A stretch of DNA of 64,000 nucleotides from Sialis fuliginosa (Eukaryota > Arthropoda > Insecta > Megaloptera > Sialidae). The first letter of the stretch is position 1. The number at the start of each line of letters is the position of its first letter. A model generated the notes under the pieces. That model worked only from the letters and a program-made list of their open reading frames with translations. It did not search any database and had not been told where the DNA came from. The DNA lies in assembly GCA_961205875.1 (NCBI GenBank), contig OY540809.1, forward strand, positions 12,288,267 through 12,352,266. The letters are read 5' to 3'. Made by a program: the position numbers and the translations under genes. Of this stretch, positions 36,863 through 49,051 are shown one piece after another.

Positions 36863-37383
36863 TATATAAGCTGACAGTTACATACTTGTATTGGAATGTA
36901 TTATTTGTTTTAAAAGTACATATTGTAATTGTGTAGTGTTTTCTATTTTAAAGATATTTTTCTATGTTATCGTGATTTTAAAGTATTATATTTTAATTTA
37001 TATTAAAAAGTGTTGTGAATAATATTAAAGCGGGAAATGTAGCATATTTAGATTCAAAATGGCTATGATTGTTTTTATTTTATTAAAATTATTGTTTTGT
37101 GCGAATTTTAAATGAAAGTGGGTGATAAATGTTTTACAATAATGTTTTGTTCGGTTTTAATGTGTTATTTTTAGAAGTTTTATTTGTAAAATAAGTTTTG
37201 ACAGATATAGGTTAGTTTAGATTTTAGATATTTAAAATACGTTATTTTATATTTAATTTGTTCTGTGAATCGGTCTCTTTGCACATGTATTGGTTGTCAT
37301 ATCTTTATGTAAATTGTTCTCAACTATATTTGTAAACTATTATTAATTGTAAAATTCAAAACAATGTATATTATATAAATAAA
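36863..37383 (+). other. TATATAAG motif followed by an unassigned transcribed-looking stretch
   Basis: TATATAAG at 36863-36870 follows a GC-richer block (CGATTTCCGACGGCG). About 500 bp later there is an AATAAA-like signal (37377), directly before a family A insertion. No ORF exists between. It could be a non-coding RNA gene, a solo LTR or chance. Confidence 0.2.
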
Positions 37384-37548
37384 CTAGCTGCTACCCGCGA
37401 CTTCGTTCGCGTGGAATTTACGTTACTGAAATTACATTAAGTTCGTTTAGGTAAATAATACAGATTTTTGTAATAAAACAGGTCAAATGTCACACACCCA
37501 TTTTTTATCTAATAAATTTTTCAGGATACAAAGTAGCATATAATAAAA
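37384..37548 (+). repeat. Interspersed repeat family A, copy 5 (3'-truncated)
   Basis: Begins ACTAGCTGCTACCCGCGACT and ends after TTTTTCAGGATACAAAGTAGC. Confidence 0.7.
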
Positions 37549-39315
37549 TAATTATGTCCATTTTACAAATATTCAAATGTGAGTTTTATTAAACATACCT
37601 CATAAGATCGATCCTGCATGTAAAAAATAAATGTGAGAAAACTGAATTGTAGTGAAATTTTAAACTTAGCTCATTGAGTTTAACTGTTGAAATTAATAAA
37701 TATTAATTATATATTGTTCACCCAAAGAATTTTTTAATTTTCATAATTCATATCCACTATAGTATTATGTTGATATTAGAACTGTCACTTAACACGCATC
37801 AAAATCATCTACAAAATCAAGTATCGTGTGAAGCCAACACACATTGGACCCGGTGTTACCCGGGTATATACATTTAATCTCTTAAAGTAGAGATTCTGTA
37901 ATATTTTTTTCAGTTAAATTATTTCTATATTGGAACCAAGTAATTTCCAAGTTGACTATTTTCAAAATTTTAATTTAAAATAAAATACACAGTTAATTAT
38001 TTGAATGGAAAAAAAATTACACACACATTACAGTAGAAACTTTATAAGTCGGACCTTGATAAATCAAAATCCGTTCGCTTCCCTTCGGGCTCTAAAATCT
38101 CCTTTACGCAAACTAAATATGATCTCTATTGATGTTGTCTAACTGTTAACCTCTATAACTCGAAACTTTCTTTAAAAAACATTTACTTCTATATTGGAAT
38201 ATAATCATTTCCAGATCAACAAATATCCAAATTTTTAATTTAATGTAATTGACATGTTGGTGTATCGTAAGTGTAAACGGTTGTGTTGTATATAAAACTT
38301 CAATATGAAAAATTTCTCAGTTTTACATTTAATATTGTATCGATAATATCATTCTTTACACTGAAATTCTATCTACAGTTATCAATTTTTATTTGTAACA
38401 ATTTTAATTTTAACTATGACTTTCTATTTTAATTAATTTCTATTTTTCACATGCCACAACATGATATCTCTAGTCTCAATGCACAGAGGTAAAAAAACAA
38501 ACTAAAGGTCTAATAAAAAACTACAAAAAATATTTGAAATACTTATTAATAAAATTAGCTGTTTTGATGTTATTAATGAAAAAAACAATTTTTTCACTCC
38601 ATGCCAAACTACCCCTGCACTCCTTAATCAACTACGCTCATCAGTTTCTTAAAGTGTAGGTAGGTTGATGAAAGATATTTTTTTACCGTAGTATATAATA
38701 AACAAAACACTTAGTCTTCTACAATAAGCTTTATACCTCTTAATCAGGTCTCTATATACCGATGTTTATGTAATATTTTGCATTTGGATTGTTTTGATGG
38801 AAAGGTATATATAAAGGTATAATAAATCTCTACGCTCGGTCTTAAACAATTTTTAGGTCCGTTTCATAAGAAAGTCATCAATGAGGTATTGACCACTCAG
38901 ATTTTGTTTTGTAGAGTGTAGACCAACAGCAGTTAAATATGATCAGCAATTTTTTTGCAATGGGACGTTCACCCTGTGTTATGAGTGACGGAAGTCTCCA
39001 CGCCTATACGATTTTTTGAAGTCCACATTATAGCTGCCTTGTAATTACACAATTGATTCTGAAAAGTATATGATGTATATGATACAGGGACTAAATTAAT
39101 CATACGTGTCGTTATGCTTAGCGTAATTTTTTTACATATCGTCCCCTACAAAAATAAATAAAAATAAAGTACATATTATTAAAGAAAATTATGTCGTCTG
39201 GGATCATATTATTCATTTTTGTGTCTTGTAAAATTAGAAAAATGTCGTTTACAGTACATTGACTTTTAGGGGACGATATAAACTCTGACACATCCATCGA
39301 AACAATCCCAAGACA
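37549..39315. other. Gene-free stretch
   Basis: A short GTGTTACCCGGGTATATAC segment (37851) is shared, in reverse, with TATCCTCGGGTAACACC at 43961, so both belong to one repeat family. Nothing else was recognised. Confidence 0.35.
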
Positions 39316-39475
39316 GGTGTTACATGCTCAGTCTGGCATCAGTTCAGTCCATGACCTTCATCGTACCAAGACTGACGAAAAATATTAAAATATTTAGTCT
39401 GTCGGTCAATGTATTACACGATCAGTTTGATGTCAGTCGTGGACTGAACTGATGCCAGACTGAGCGTGTAACACC
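39316..39475. mobile_element. MITE, 160 bp, 36-bp TIRs
   Basis: The left arm starts GGTGTTACATGCTCAGTCTG (39316). The right arm ends AGACTGAGCGTGTAACACC (39475). Paired over about 36 bp with few mismatches. No ORF. Confidence 0.82.
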
Positions 39476-41294
39476 CATCTAATGCAAAAGATTTCAGAAG
39501 TATAGAGGTACATTTAGAAAAAACACTAAACGAACAATATTGCGTATGTGTACTTGTATGGGTACATTGTTCAAATTTAATTAAGTATTTTGTCCTTGAT
39601 TAGGACAATCTCTACGAACCTTAATCTCTTGTGGCAAAGCTTCTCGTTTAAAACGTGAACTCAATCTTCTTTACATCAATTACTTATTTCAACATGATAG
39701 TTGAGAATGTTGAAATGCCAAATTAGAAAATTGACAGCAGTTCGGAAACCAAGTTCATATATTAATTTTAACAACAGCCATGAAAACCTATAGAAAAAAT
39801 TACTTTTATAATAATAATAATATAATGCCGACTTTTAAATATATGTTTATATTGTATTTTATGTACTTACATGATTACATGATATTAGAAATAATTTGGT
39901 TTTTCTGCTTGCCATCTATCAATGTCTCATATAAATATATTGATATTTTCAATTAACATTTATCATAATTTTAATACTTGTAAATTATTTAATACTTGTG
40001 AACTATTTAACAGAGCTTTACAAAACATTTTGAAGATGCACATTGACATTTTAGTTGAATGATGTACATAGATAAGTAAATATAACAGATTTACAAATTC
40101 AAACAACAATTAAAAAAGTATCATTTAAAATTACGACAATGTTATTTTCAAATTATATAAATTCTTGTGATATTTATGATTACATATTAATTTAATAAAA
40201 TACCTATGTAGGTAAAAATATTGATATATCAATAACTTTAAGTTTTAAATTTTAATGTATTACCTATGTTATGCCGAATGTTAGTCATCCGAATGCTGTG
40301 ATTGTTTGTCTTCAATTTTTTTGACATATTTATGTACGAAAATTTTAATTATTCATTACTTTGAGTTGTCCATATTTTTTCATTCGTTATGTTCTTTATA
40401 TTTCTTTTTTGTTATATTTTATTGTTCACTTCAAAATTTTAAATGGCCACTGACATTTAAAATTTTTTAAAATAATCAATAAAATATAATGTATCCATAG
40501 TTACGACATTTGCAATTAATTTAGTAAATGCTTCAAGCGCATTATATGTAAACGTATTTTGTTTATTTTCTCCTCTTTAACATATCTTTTTCAAAAATCA
40601 GACACGCGTTTATGGTTGCCAATTAACCAAAGTATTTGAAAAAAATTAAAAAAATCTAATATCGGTTTTCGTTTTGATACTTTTTTACATCAAAACTTTT
40701 TTTTTCCTTTTTTTTTCATTTTTTTTAAATCTGAAATTTGAACCTTACATTATGTCGCCCAAGGAATATAAAAAAAATAATAAAAAAATTGTAACTTTTT
40801 TTTTGAAAATTTGGGGGCCCCTTGTTACCCCATTTATAAACTTTTTCAAAAAAGGCCCACTAGTTGTTATTTTTTACCCCCAAGGAATGTATATACCAAA
40901 TTTTAAGTTTCTCCGATGAGTGGAAATGGTCAAAAAAATGATTGTGAGTCAGTGAGGACACTTCGTTATATATAGTAGATCGATAACTTTCTTAAAATGA
41001 AATTGCTTTTTATTGTTTTTACCTTTCTGTTTGAAAAAAAAAATAATAAGCTATAGAAATTTTACTGAATCGGTAAGGCAGTTTTCTGATACAGATTCCA
41101 AATATTACCATGCTAGCACCGTAATTTTTAGCGTGATAAAAAAGCAATTTATATAATGTAAGCACTGATAATTTTTATATGGACGTATAAATATTTTTTA
41201 CTTGTATCGTCGATTGCGCACGCATTATAAGAGAGCACTGTAATTTTTCTAAGATTTTCTGTATAAAAATTATCATGACTTTTCTCTCTGTGTA
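39476..41294. other. Gene-free AT-rich stretch
   Basis: An ORF at 40674-40919 is homopolymer-driven (Phe/Lys runs) and not called. Nothing else was recognised. Confidence 0.35.
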
Positions 41295-42525
41295 CTTGGA
41301 CTGCAAAGTCTTTAGTCTAACAATGAAAAAACTCTTTTATTCTTCGACATAATCACTAACATTTCGATACCGGTCTTATATTGGTTCGCGTCAAGTCTCT
41401 CAAAATAGGCGTTTGTTTCCAACTCAACCTCTTCATTAGAGTAATTTTTTTTTGCTTGAGAGCCACATTTTCAATTTCGGAAAAAGGTAGGGGGGGGGGG
41501 GGGCAGGAGAATATGGTGGGTGCGGAACCAATTCATAACGCAATTCCTTCAATTTATCGGTCGTAACGTGAGCCTTGTGAGATGGTGCATTGTCTTGGTG
41601 AAACAACATTTTTGGTACCCATCCTGCGCAAAGCTTTTTCATGTGTGGATATATGGTGTTAATAGTAGGAGATCCGACATAGAAAAGACCTTCACCCATC
41701 TGTTTAATGGATGAAAAGTATTTTTTATCAAATTTAGTATGTTAAAAAATATATTGCGAGTGAGTTGGCTAAAAAATTCCTGACAAGGCTATGATTAATT
41801 AAAAATTGAAAAAAAGTGTATCGCTCTCCTTCTCTATTGCATGAACAAATAGCATGCGCACTCTTTGTCACCCGACGGCCTTCCGCGCGCAGCTCCAATG
41901 CTGCGTCCTCTTCTATCGCACATGAGTGCAATGTTATCATATCATAATCATAGCCTTGACAGGATTTTTTTAGCCAACCCACTCGCGATATATTTTTTAA
42001 CATACTAAATTTGATAAAAAATACTTTTCATCCATTAAACAGATGGGTGAAGGTCGTTCTTATGTCGGATCTTAGACCATAACTAGCTCACTCAATTTCA
42101 CTTTGCGGTCATTCAACACAATTTCACGAATTTTTCGAATGTTTAACTGTCTCATTTGGTCTTCCTGAACGTGGTGCATTATTTGTGCTCGTACGATCAC
42201 GACGAAACTCACCAAACCAATATTTTACGGTCGAATTAGCTGGGGTAGATGTGCCGTAATACTTATCAAGCCATTCCTTTATTTGAACGGTATTTCTTCC
42301 CATCAAAAAACAATGTTTAATCAAAAAACGAAATTAATTCTTTCCATGATTAAAAAATAACAAAAGTAGCGTCAGTTAAAAGGCTGTAACTTGAACAAGA
42401 GTACATGAAATGTCATGAAATTTTGACAGTATTCTAGTTAAGGTTGGTACTCTATGGGAAGCATAAGAATTATTTTTTGTTTATGTTGCCATCTGTATGT
42501 CAGGCCAAAGACTTTTCAGCCCGTG
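41295..42525 (-). pseudogene. Broken mariner element with a foldback insertion
   Basis: Both ends abut TA. The right end, read inward, is CACACGGGCTGAAAAGTCTTTGG-like and matches the fragment at 12320; the left end is CTTGGACTGCAAAGTCTTT. The transposase runs on the minus strand. The N-terminal part at about 42324-42130 (NTVQIKEWLDKYYG, NSTVKYWFGEFRRD, GRPNE) is a helix-turn-helix. The C-terminal part at about 41699-41312 contains LFHQDNAPSHKA with the second catalytic Asp, a Pro-rich PHPPYSPAP stretch (a known mariner context carrying changes) and ends FSLLD then stop at 41312. The middle, with the first catalytic Asp, is missing, and a foldback lies in its place (41660-42075). Not functional. 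Confidence 0.85.
41660..42075. repeat. Foldback with about 130-bp arms inside the mariner
   Basis: Arms about 41660-41797 and 41942-42075 are reverse complements with a few mismatches (GATCCGACATA, CTTCACCCATCTGTTTAATG, TATCAAATTTAGTATGTTAA). The loop (41798-41941) is GC-richer (CGACGGCCTTCCGCGCGCAG). It may be an independent MITE or an inverted duplication of mariner sequence, since GATCCGACATA occurs on both sides. Confidence 0.75.
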
Positions 42526-43092
42526 TAGTAATAGTGACCCACATTGTTTTCATTTTTATGACCAATTATATAATTTGTAAAGTCTTGAAATACAGCGAAT
42601 CTTATATATTTTACTATATATATTTATAATTATTCATTTGAATATTAATATTTTTTACTAATTACAATCGAGATTCTCGACAAGATTATAAATAATGTTA
42701 ATTTCGTTTCGATCTTATCTCGTGCAAATTTTAAGCACTCTTGTCTCAACAAAAAGCGAGGACAAAATTCAAAATTATGTAAATACAGTACAAATGGTTG
42801 TATATAGATCGAAAAAAAACACTTTATAGATTGAAATCTATATGTAGATACCTAGAAATTATAAATATTACTTTGTAGTAAACCATAATACAACACTGTT
42901 CTAAAAACACAAAGACATTTATCTTTAAACTTGGCGAAAAACACTTCTGCAAGCTTTAAAGATACTCGTTTTTCATTTTACTCGTGTTTATTTTATTTTG
43001 AATATTCTTTGTGTTAGCTTCTACCATTATTTTGATGCGTGGGTGTACCGTACATGAAAAATATCACTCGTATAAAATATCCAATCGGTTTT

Positions 43093-43852
43093 GTTTAAGG
43101 GCGGGGTAAGGTTTTAAAAAATTTTTATTTTGAATTTTTTTTTTTTTTTTTAACTGAATGCATAATATTTCAAGAATATTGTGTCTAAATTTCAAGTCGA
43201 TTGGAGCAAAATTGACGATGTTATGAGTATTTTTATATCTGGCGGATTTTTATACTTACCCGAGCGCGCTATTGTTTTTTTTAGTGTTCAAAACTTTAAA
43301 GCGTTTTCCCCACAACTCACTTTTTCAAAGTTGGTGCCCCTCATAACGTCAAAACTACTGCACCGATCCTTTTGAAATTTTGAACACTATTTCTGTACAT
43401 AATTTACGAGGTAACGCTGGAGAGTTTTTTTCAAAATTGTTAATAATTTTTTTTTTACAATAACAAATTAGCCGATTTTTTCGCAAAAAATCGCGTTTTT
43501 CGTTTCAAAGTGTTCCAAAAAAGTGAAAAAATTAAATTTCGAAAAACCCTCCCAGCGTTACTTGGGGAAAACTATTATCTAACGAATGAACTTTGATTTT
43601 TTGATTTCGGATGATCCAGCACAAAGTTATGAGGGGCACCGTAATTCTACTTTTTTCCGAGAGACGTCCGAATAATTGCTGCCATTGCCGTATTTTTTAA
43701 TATTTCTTCGTGAAAATTTTATACAACATTCTTCGAATGTCATTCTTTAATATACCATTGGTTTTAATAAAGAGATTTTAACTGTGTCGACACAAAAAAT
43801 TCACAAAAACATGCCTTTTTTTGTACGAATTAACCTTACCCCGCCCTTAAAC
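43093..43852. mobile_element. TIR element, 760 bp, perfect 20-bp TIRs
   Basis: Ends TTTAAGGGCGGGGTAAGGTT and AACCTTACCCCGCCCTTAAA are exact complements. TTAA is present at both extremes, which would fit a superfamily with TTAA target duplication (piggyBac- or Kolobok-like); this is inference. No transposase ORF. A GGTGCCCCTCATAACGTC / AGTTATGAGGGGCACC inner inverted pair is seen. Confidence 0.8.
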
Positions 43853-44219
43853 ATTATTGTTTTTTGTTATTAATCGTCGGAGAGGTATTTTCGCGTAGTC
43901 AACGTTAGTCAACGATAACTAAAAACAATGTTTAATTGGTTTATAACAAATTAAATTTATATCCTCGGGTAACACCAGGTCCAATACTTTTATTTGACAA
44001 CAACAAAAATGAGATCTTATCAAATAAAAACAATTTAACTAAATATTTATATAAGGTAATTGCTATTTTTTTTATTAAATGTACTGAATTAGAAATATTT
44101 GATTACTACCATTTCTGAATATTAATCTATATACATTTATCTGTCTTACAGCGTAATTTGATGATAATCGGCCTATAGGTGTCAAAATGGTGGACATTTA
44201 AACTAATTATTAGTATAAT

Positions 44220-44605
44220 TTATTTATTAATTATTAAGTATATTATTATAGAAACTGCTTTACATTGTTTCAAATTTGAAGATTATTTCTTTTATATCTT
44301 TTGTGCCATAGTACTTATAATTTTGTAATCATTACCAAGTGTCCATTACTGCATGCTCATTACTGGGTTTACTTTATCAATTACTGTAGAAAAAACATAA
44401 ACAAAATAAAAGGCCATATTTTAAAAAACAAACTATATTTGCGGACTTTGGTAATTAAATTGATTAAATAAAGAGTTTATTGTTTTTATTAATAACATGA
44501 GTTCATGAGAATTACAAAAAATAATTCCTTCAATCACAAAAACAGTAAACCTTGCTCTTATAGCGGCCATAACTGGTGCCAGTACCTTATGTACGTAACT
44601 AAATA
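44220..44605. mobile_element. TIR element family D, second copy
   Basis: Ends at GGTGCCAGTACCTTATGTAC (right). The interior, in reverse, matches 13430-13760. The left end is degenerate. Confidence 0.55.
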
Positions 44606-45387
44606 ATACCCAAACAAAACCAATTATTTTTTATGATAAGAAAATACGCTGATGGAGAAAAAACAATCCTGACCTTACCTAGATTTAAAAGCTGTCTACA
44701 TCGCCGAGACAGACATATACAATCGATAACCTTAAATCTGTTTTTACCTCAATGAAAACTGTTGCTTTCTTCAAATCTAACAATAAGGGAAAAACGCATA
44801 TGTTTCATTCATCATTTCCATAACGATGCAACAGTCCGGAAAACTACAAGATACTGCAGACTAGAGTCAAGCTACATAGATCGAATGTTCCCGTTGAGAA
44901 ACACGACAGTTAGAATGTGATTCAACCATTCCAAATTACAAATGCGTCATAAGGGAGCGTCCAGGGTGGATTTTAGAAAAATCGAGGCTTCCCGACATTA
45001 TATTATTTGCATCATATTTAGCTCACGCTCATCACGACTGCAGCAACGTTGCGCACCTGGAAGTAAAAACTGCTTATTATGAATTTTTAAGTAATATTTG
45101 AATCATTTTTGCTCAAACAAATAATAAATTTGTAAATGATGTAATGTAAAGTTTGCATATAGACATACATGAAGTAAATCTATTTACTCAAACTTTAACT
45201 CATGTTGCTATAAATTTTGTAAAAAATTATTTTATCTACTCGTGATCATCATAAATGTCTATCTGGGTTTTTGTAAGATTCTGAAGGTCAAGCAAAAACC
45301 GCAGTAGAAGTTTAGTTTTACCCATATATAAAAATCGGAATTCCTAGTAAAGAATCGGGTAAGTTTTTAGAATTAAAACTTATTTAG
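44606..45387. other. Gene-free stretch
   Basis: Higher-complexity sequence at 44690-45060 without an open frame on either strand; no family recognised. Confidence 0.3.
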
Positions 45388-45688
45388 TGAGCTAGTGTAT
45401 GTGAATGACCTCGACACGTTTTAAAATACGACAGGTTTTCAAGATGATACGCTCAAGATGGAATGTGCATATGCGCGAGCGATGAGTATATGTATAAGGT
45501 AAAGATGGATGAATGCGTACAAGTCAGTTTAAGTAGTTGTTGTTTTGTATACGGTTTATGCGTCAAAATAATACGTTTGATTATTAATTTAATACGTTTA
45601 TCTTTATTTATTCAATTTGCAAGGTTATAATGACAACAAAAGAAGTTTCACTTCAACCGTGCGCTTATGTGGGTGAGGCACACACTAC
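45388..45688 (-). mobile_element. TIR element family C, copy 3
   Basis: Reverse orientation: GTGAGCTAGTG, GAATGACCTCGACACGTTTT, GTATACGGTTTATGCGTC, GAAGTTTCACTTCAACCGTG. Confidence 0.68.
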
Positions 45689-46276
45689 TTTTTTATTTTT
45701 ATTAAAAAAGATGTAATTATTGAAGAGGAAAAGCGTAGGCCGTCAAATTCAAAATGTTTTTTGATTTTTGTCTATGATTTTTTCAATATTTCAATTTCTA
45801 TTTACGATAGATGAAGTATAATTTTTGAACAAAAAAAAACTACATATAAGGGAGTAAGAAACCGCTTCCTTAATTTTTACAGATTTTTTATAAAATTAAA
45901 TAAACAGATTTAAAAAAGTAAACAAAAATTTTAGGACTTTTTTCAGAATTAAGGATTTAGTAAAGCATATTCCATAGTTTTCTCAAATTTTCTGCAGTTA
46001 TTGAAGGTTGAGCAAACGTTTGCCTGAAAAAAAACACAATTTTGCACCCCCTGTACCCCCTATATCCGGCTCTGCTAATCCTATACAAGAAATAATTAAT
46101 TTAATTTTATGTCCATACATAAACCGAAAAATAAATACTCTAACATACAACTATTAAATAAAATCATCCTCGTAAAAAAATCAATCAGAGCCGATAATGT
46201 ATCTTGCACACAATAATTAAATCAACGTCCACCAGGCTGTGAATGTACACTATACACTATACAGCATCAAACGACG

Positions 46277-46313
46277 CACAGTGTAAGATTTTGCAAATCT
46301 AGCAGGACAAAAT
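46277..46313 (+). repeat. Transib left TIR, 23-RSS-like
   Basis: Heptamer CACAGTG at 46277-46283, a 23-bp spacer, then ACAAAATAT at 46307-46315, which matches the V(D)J nonamer ACAAAAACC at its first six positions. Confidence 0.9.
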
Positions 46314-46445
46314 ATAAAAAAAAAACTATCTTAAATTTAACTTATAATACCTTAGAATCGAAGATAATGAACTAGACAAAACATTTACCAAGTATAATAA
46401 TAATAGGCGCCAGGCTTTTTAAGCCAGACGCTTTACAATTACCGG

Positions 46446-46509
46446 TTTATACCTGTTCTGTTCAAAAGGTATGGTCAGTAGTATCTACACGCTCGGTTGA
46501 AAAGGACGT
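46446..46509 (+). promoter_or_regulatory. Transib core promoter: TATA-like, Inr and DPE
   Basis: TTTATA at 46446 lies 31 bp before the A of TCAGT (46475-46479, A at 46477). GGACGT at 46504-46509 is a full match to the DPE consensus RGWYVT at exactly +28 to +33. The ATG follows at +72. Arthropod Inr/DPE spacing is strict, so the joint match is unlikely by chance. Confidence 0.65.
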
Positions 46510-46547
46510 TATTGTGAAAATAAACATTTGTGATCAGTTTTTGTGCA

Positions 46548-48949
46548 ATGGATATTTCCCAACAAGGTATGTAGTTTATTTATTAATACGATATAATATG
46601 CTTGAGTTCATTATTTTGTATAAATTTTCGATTAATTTCAATAAGAAAATAGTAAGTTTTTATTTTTAAAATATTGATTTTCTTTGATTGCCAAAAATTT
46701 TGTATGCCTTTGTATGCTCTGATTTTGTACTTATTTCATTCAAAATATTATATAGAAGAAGTAGGATTAATGTTTTCGTGCAGATATTTGCAGTTTTTCA
46801 AACTATTTATTTTTTAACAGGTGCGATACTAACTTTGACAAAAAGAGAACTATTTGAAAAATTGAAAAATGATGATGATAACTCTCAAACGTCTGAAGCA
46901 AAGCCTGAAAATATAATTCTGGATTATGTTAGAGCCAAATTCAATCTTCAGCACTGTTCTCAGCCAATGCTTCAAGAACTGAATCGTGTCATTCACTCAT
47001 TTATGACGAATTTCAATAAAAGGTGGCGATCGTGTCATCGCAGTAAGAAAGACTTTTTAAATAAGCACGAGGAATGGTTGAATACCAGTATATCTATACA
47101 AAATATTGATATACCGACTACAAGTGGATCACAAAGTGTGCGAAAACCTGGTCGACCAAAAAAAGACTTCGATTTAAGTGGATTAAAATCGAAATCGAGG
47201 AAGGTTAAATCTTTAGTTACGGGAAGTACTTTAACCGAGTTGACTCATGCAACCAATATAAAGCTAAGGCAGTCAGGTAAAAGGAATGCTGCTTCTATGC
47301 TCGGGAAATTAGTTTCGAGTCCGAAAAGAGCGACCAAAATAAAAAAAGCTGTTCAAAAAGCAGATAAACAAAAAAATATACCAAAGTATTCGCCTGAAGA
47401 AGCATTGGCCTTAATACATGGAGCGAAATTGAGCCAGCGAAGATACAATATTATAAGAAAATCAGCAAAAGCAAAAGGGCTTAATATTTACCCAGCCTAT
47501 GAACAAATAAAAAATGCCAAAACATTATGTTATCCACCCAATGAAGATTGTATAATCAATGAATCAATGGCTGAAGTAAAGTTACAGTCAATTGTTGACT
47601 TGACTATAAAAAGACTAAGTTTAGTTCAAACTGAAGTTTTGGATAGATTTATTGTTGATGGAGTATTAAAAATAAGAAACATAACAATAATTTTTAAATG
47701 GGGGTGTGATGGTAGTGGTGGACAAAGTCGTTACAAACAACAAGCCGACACGGAGAATTTTGAAGACGCAAATGTTTTGACAACATCATTAGTGCCTTTA
47801 CAAATATTCGGGTTCAATGAAATAAATAACAGGGTTATATTATGGCAGAACCCCCGACCGTCATCGACGTCATATTGCAGGCCTATTAAATTTATATTTG
47901 CAAAGGAGACTGAGCAGCTAGTATTAGAAGAATTTAAAAGTGTCCGTGATCAAATTGCAACAATTTCACCGACAATTGTTGAGTTTAACGGTACTGTGAT
48001 CGAAGTAGCTCACATATTTGAAGAAACCATGGTCGATGGCAAAGTTTGCAACATTTTGGCATCCAATAAGGCCACTCAAAAATGTTATATTTGTCAAGCG
48101 ACTCCTAAAGACATGAATAACTTAGAACTTATAAGAAAACGAAAAAGCGATGCTGAGAACTTTTCTTGGGGCTTATCTACACTGCATGCCCAGATAAGAT
48201 TAATGGAGTGTATTTTACACATATCCTATCGGTTAAACGTGCAGAAATGGCAATGCCGCACGGCAGAAGAAAAAGAAAGCGTTGCGGCCAGAAAAAAACA
48301 CATAATAGACCAGTTTAGGTCAAAAACAGGCTTATTATTAGACACGCCCAAACAAGGAGGTGGAAACACCAATGATGGGAATAGTGCAAGGAAATTTTTT
48401 AAGAACCCTACAATAACTGCTGAAATAACAGGTGTAAATAAAATTCTTATTGAAAGGTTTTACGTTATACTACGGACATTGACATCAGGATATGAGATTA
48501 ACATAAATACATTTAAATCATATTGTGACGAAACCGCAGATTTATACATATCATTGTACCACTGGTACCCAATGCCCGTTACTCTTCATAAGATATTGCT
48601 ACATGGGCCAGAAGTAATACAAAACTTTCTTCTTCCTATTGGACAAATGTCTGAAGAAGCGCAGGAGTCTCGACATAAAGAATTTAGAAAATTCCGGCTC
48701 GAATATTCACGAAAAGTGTCAAGAAAGTTGACAAATACGGACATTCTGCACAATTTGCTGATAAGCTCCGACCCTGTTATAACGTCTTTGAAGAAAATCG
48801 AGAAGACAAAAGCATTACCAATTGATCCGGCTGTTTTGAAATTAATACAGCCACCAAATATTAGTGTAATAACAGAAGGACAGCAACAAAATGATAGTGA
48901 TCATAATACTAGTGATTCAGATGATACAACTGACAGTGAATATAATTGA
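46548..48949 (+). CDS. Transib transposase (RAG1-related), 2 exons
   Basis: Exon 1 is 46548-46566 (MDISQQ plus a split Gly); exon 2 is 46821-48949. The GT/AG intron joins to 715 aa, and upstream codons of the long ORF in exon 2 are intron. Features by residue: an AT-hook-like RKPGRPKK near 115; Asp303 in GCDGSGGQSRYKQ (RAG1 D600 context); Asp412 in MVDGKVCN (D708 context, 109 residues on, against 108 in RAG1); CYIC at 428-431 and His596/His601 in HKILLH (RAG1 zinc ligands C727, C730, H937, H942); Glu622 in EEAQESRHKEFRKFR (E962). All three carboxylates of the RNase H-like DDE core are present. It should cut at the element's CACAGTG ends by the nick-hairpin route known for RAG and Transib. The acidic, Ser/Asp-rich C-terminus is disordered. 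No RAG2-like partner is seen. An AATAAA-type poly(A) signal lies just past the stop (about 48953). Confidence 0.95.
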
Positions 48950-49051
48950 TATAAATAAATACAGAAATTATGTAAATTATATATTTTTATAATCTATTTT
49001 TATTTACAAATATATACATAATGAAATTTAATCGAATTGTTTGTTTTAATA

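Noticed and set aside
40674..40919. 81-codon ORF rich in Phe and Lys
   Set aside because: Produced by T- and A-runs; no coding signature.
41490..41504. Poly-G run, also at 19950, 29757 and 49458, considered as G-quadruplex regulatory sites
   Set aside because: All lie inside decayed transposons and are best explained as repeat-borne homopolymers with uncertain assembled length.
41734..42003. 89-codon ORF inside the mariner
   Set aside because: It lies across the foldback loop and arms; no domain, and its ends are set by the inverted repeat.
46688..46820. N-terminal extension of the long transposase ORF (hydrophobic leader-like)
   Set aside because: It is intron: a 5' exon MDISQQ with a GT donor at 46567 joins an AG acceptor at 46820 and keeps the frame.
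48179..48200. Apparent loss of the second catalytic Asp of the Transib transposase at LHAQIR (Gln464), aligned to RAG1 LHCDIG
   Set aside because: RAG1 D708 precedes the CxxC zinc pair, not follows it. Counting back from CYIC puts the equivalent at Asp412 in MVDGKVCN, with the correct 109-residue spacing. The triad is intact.
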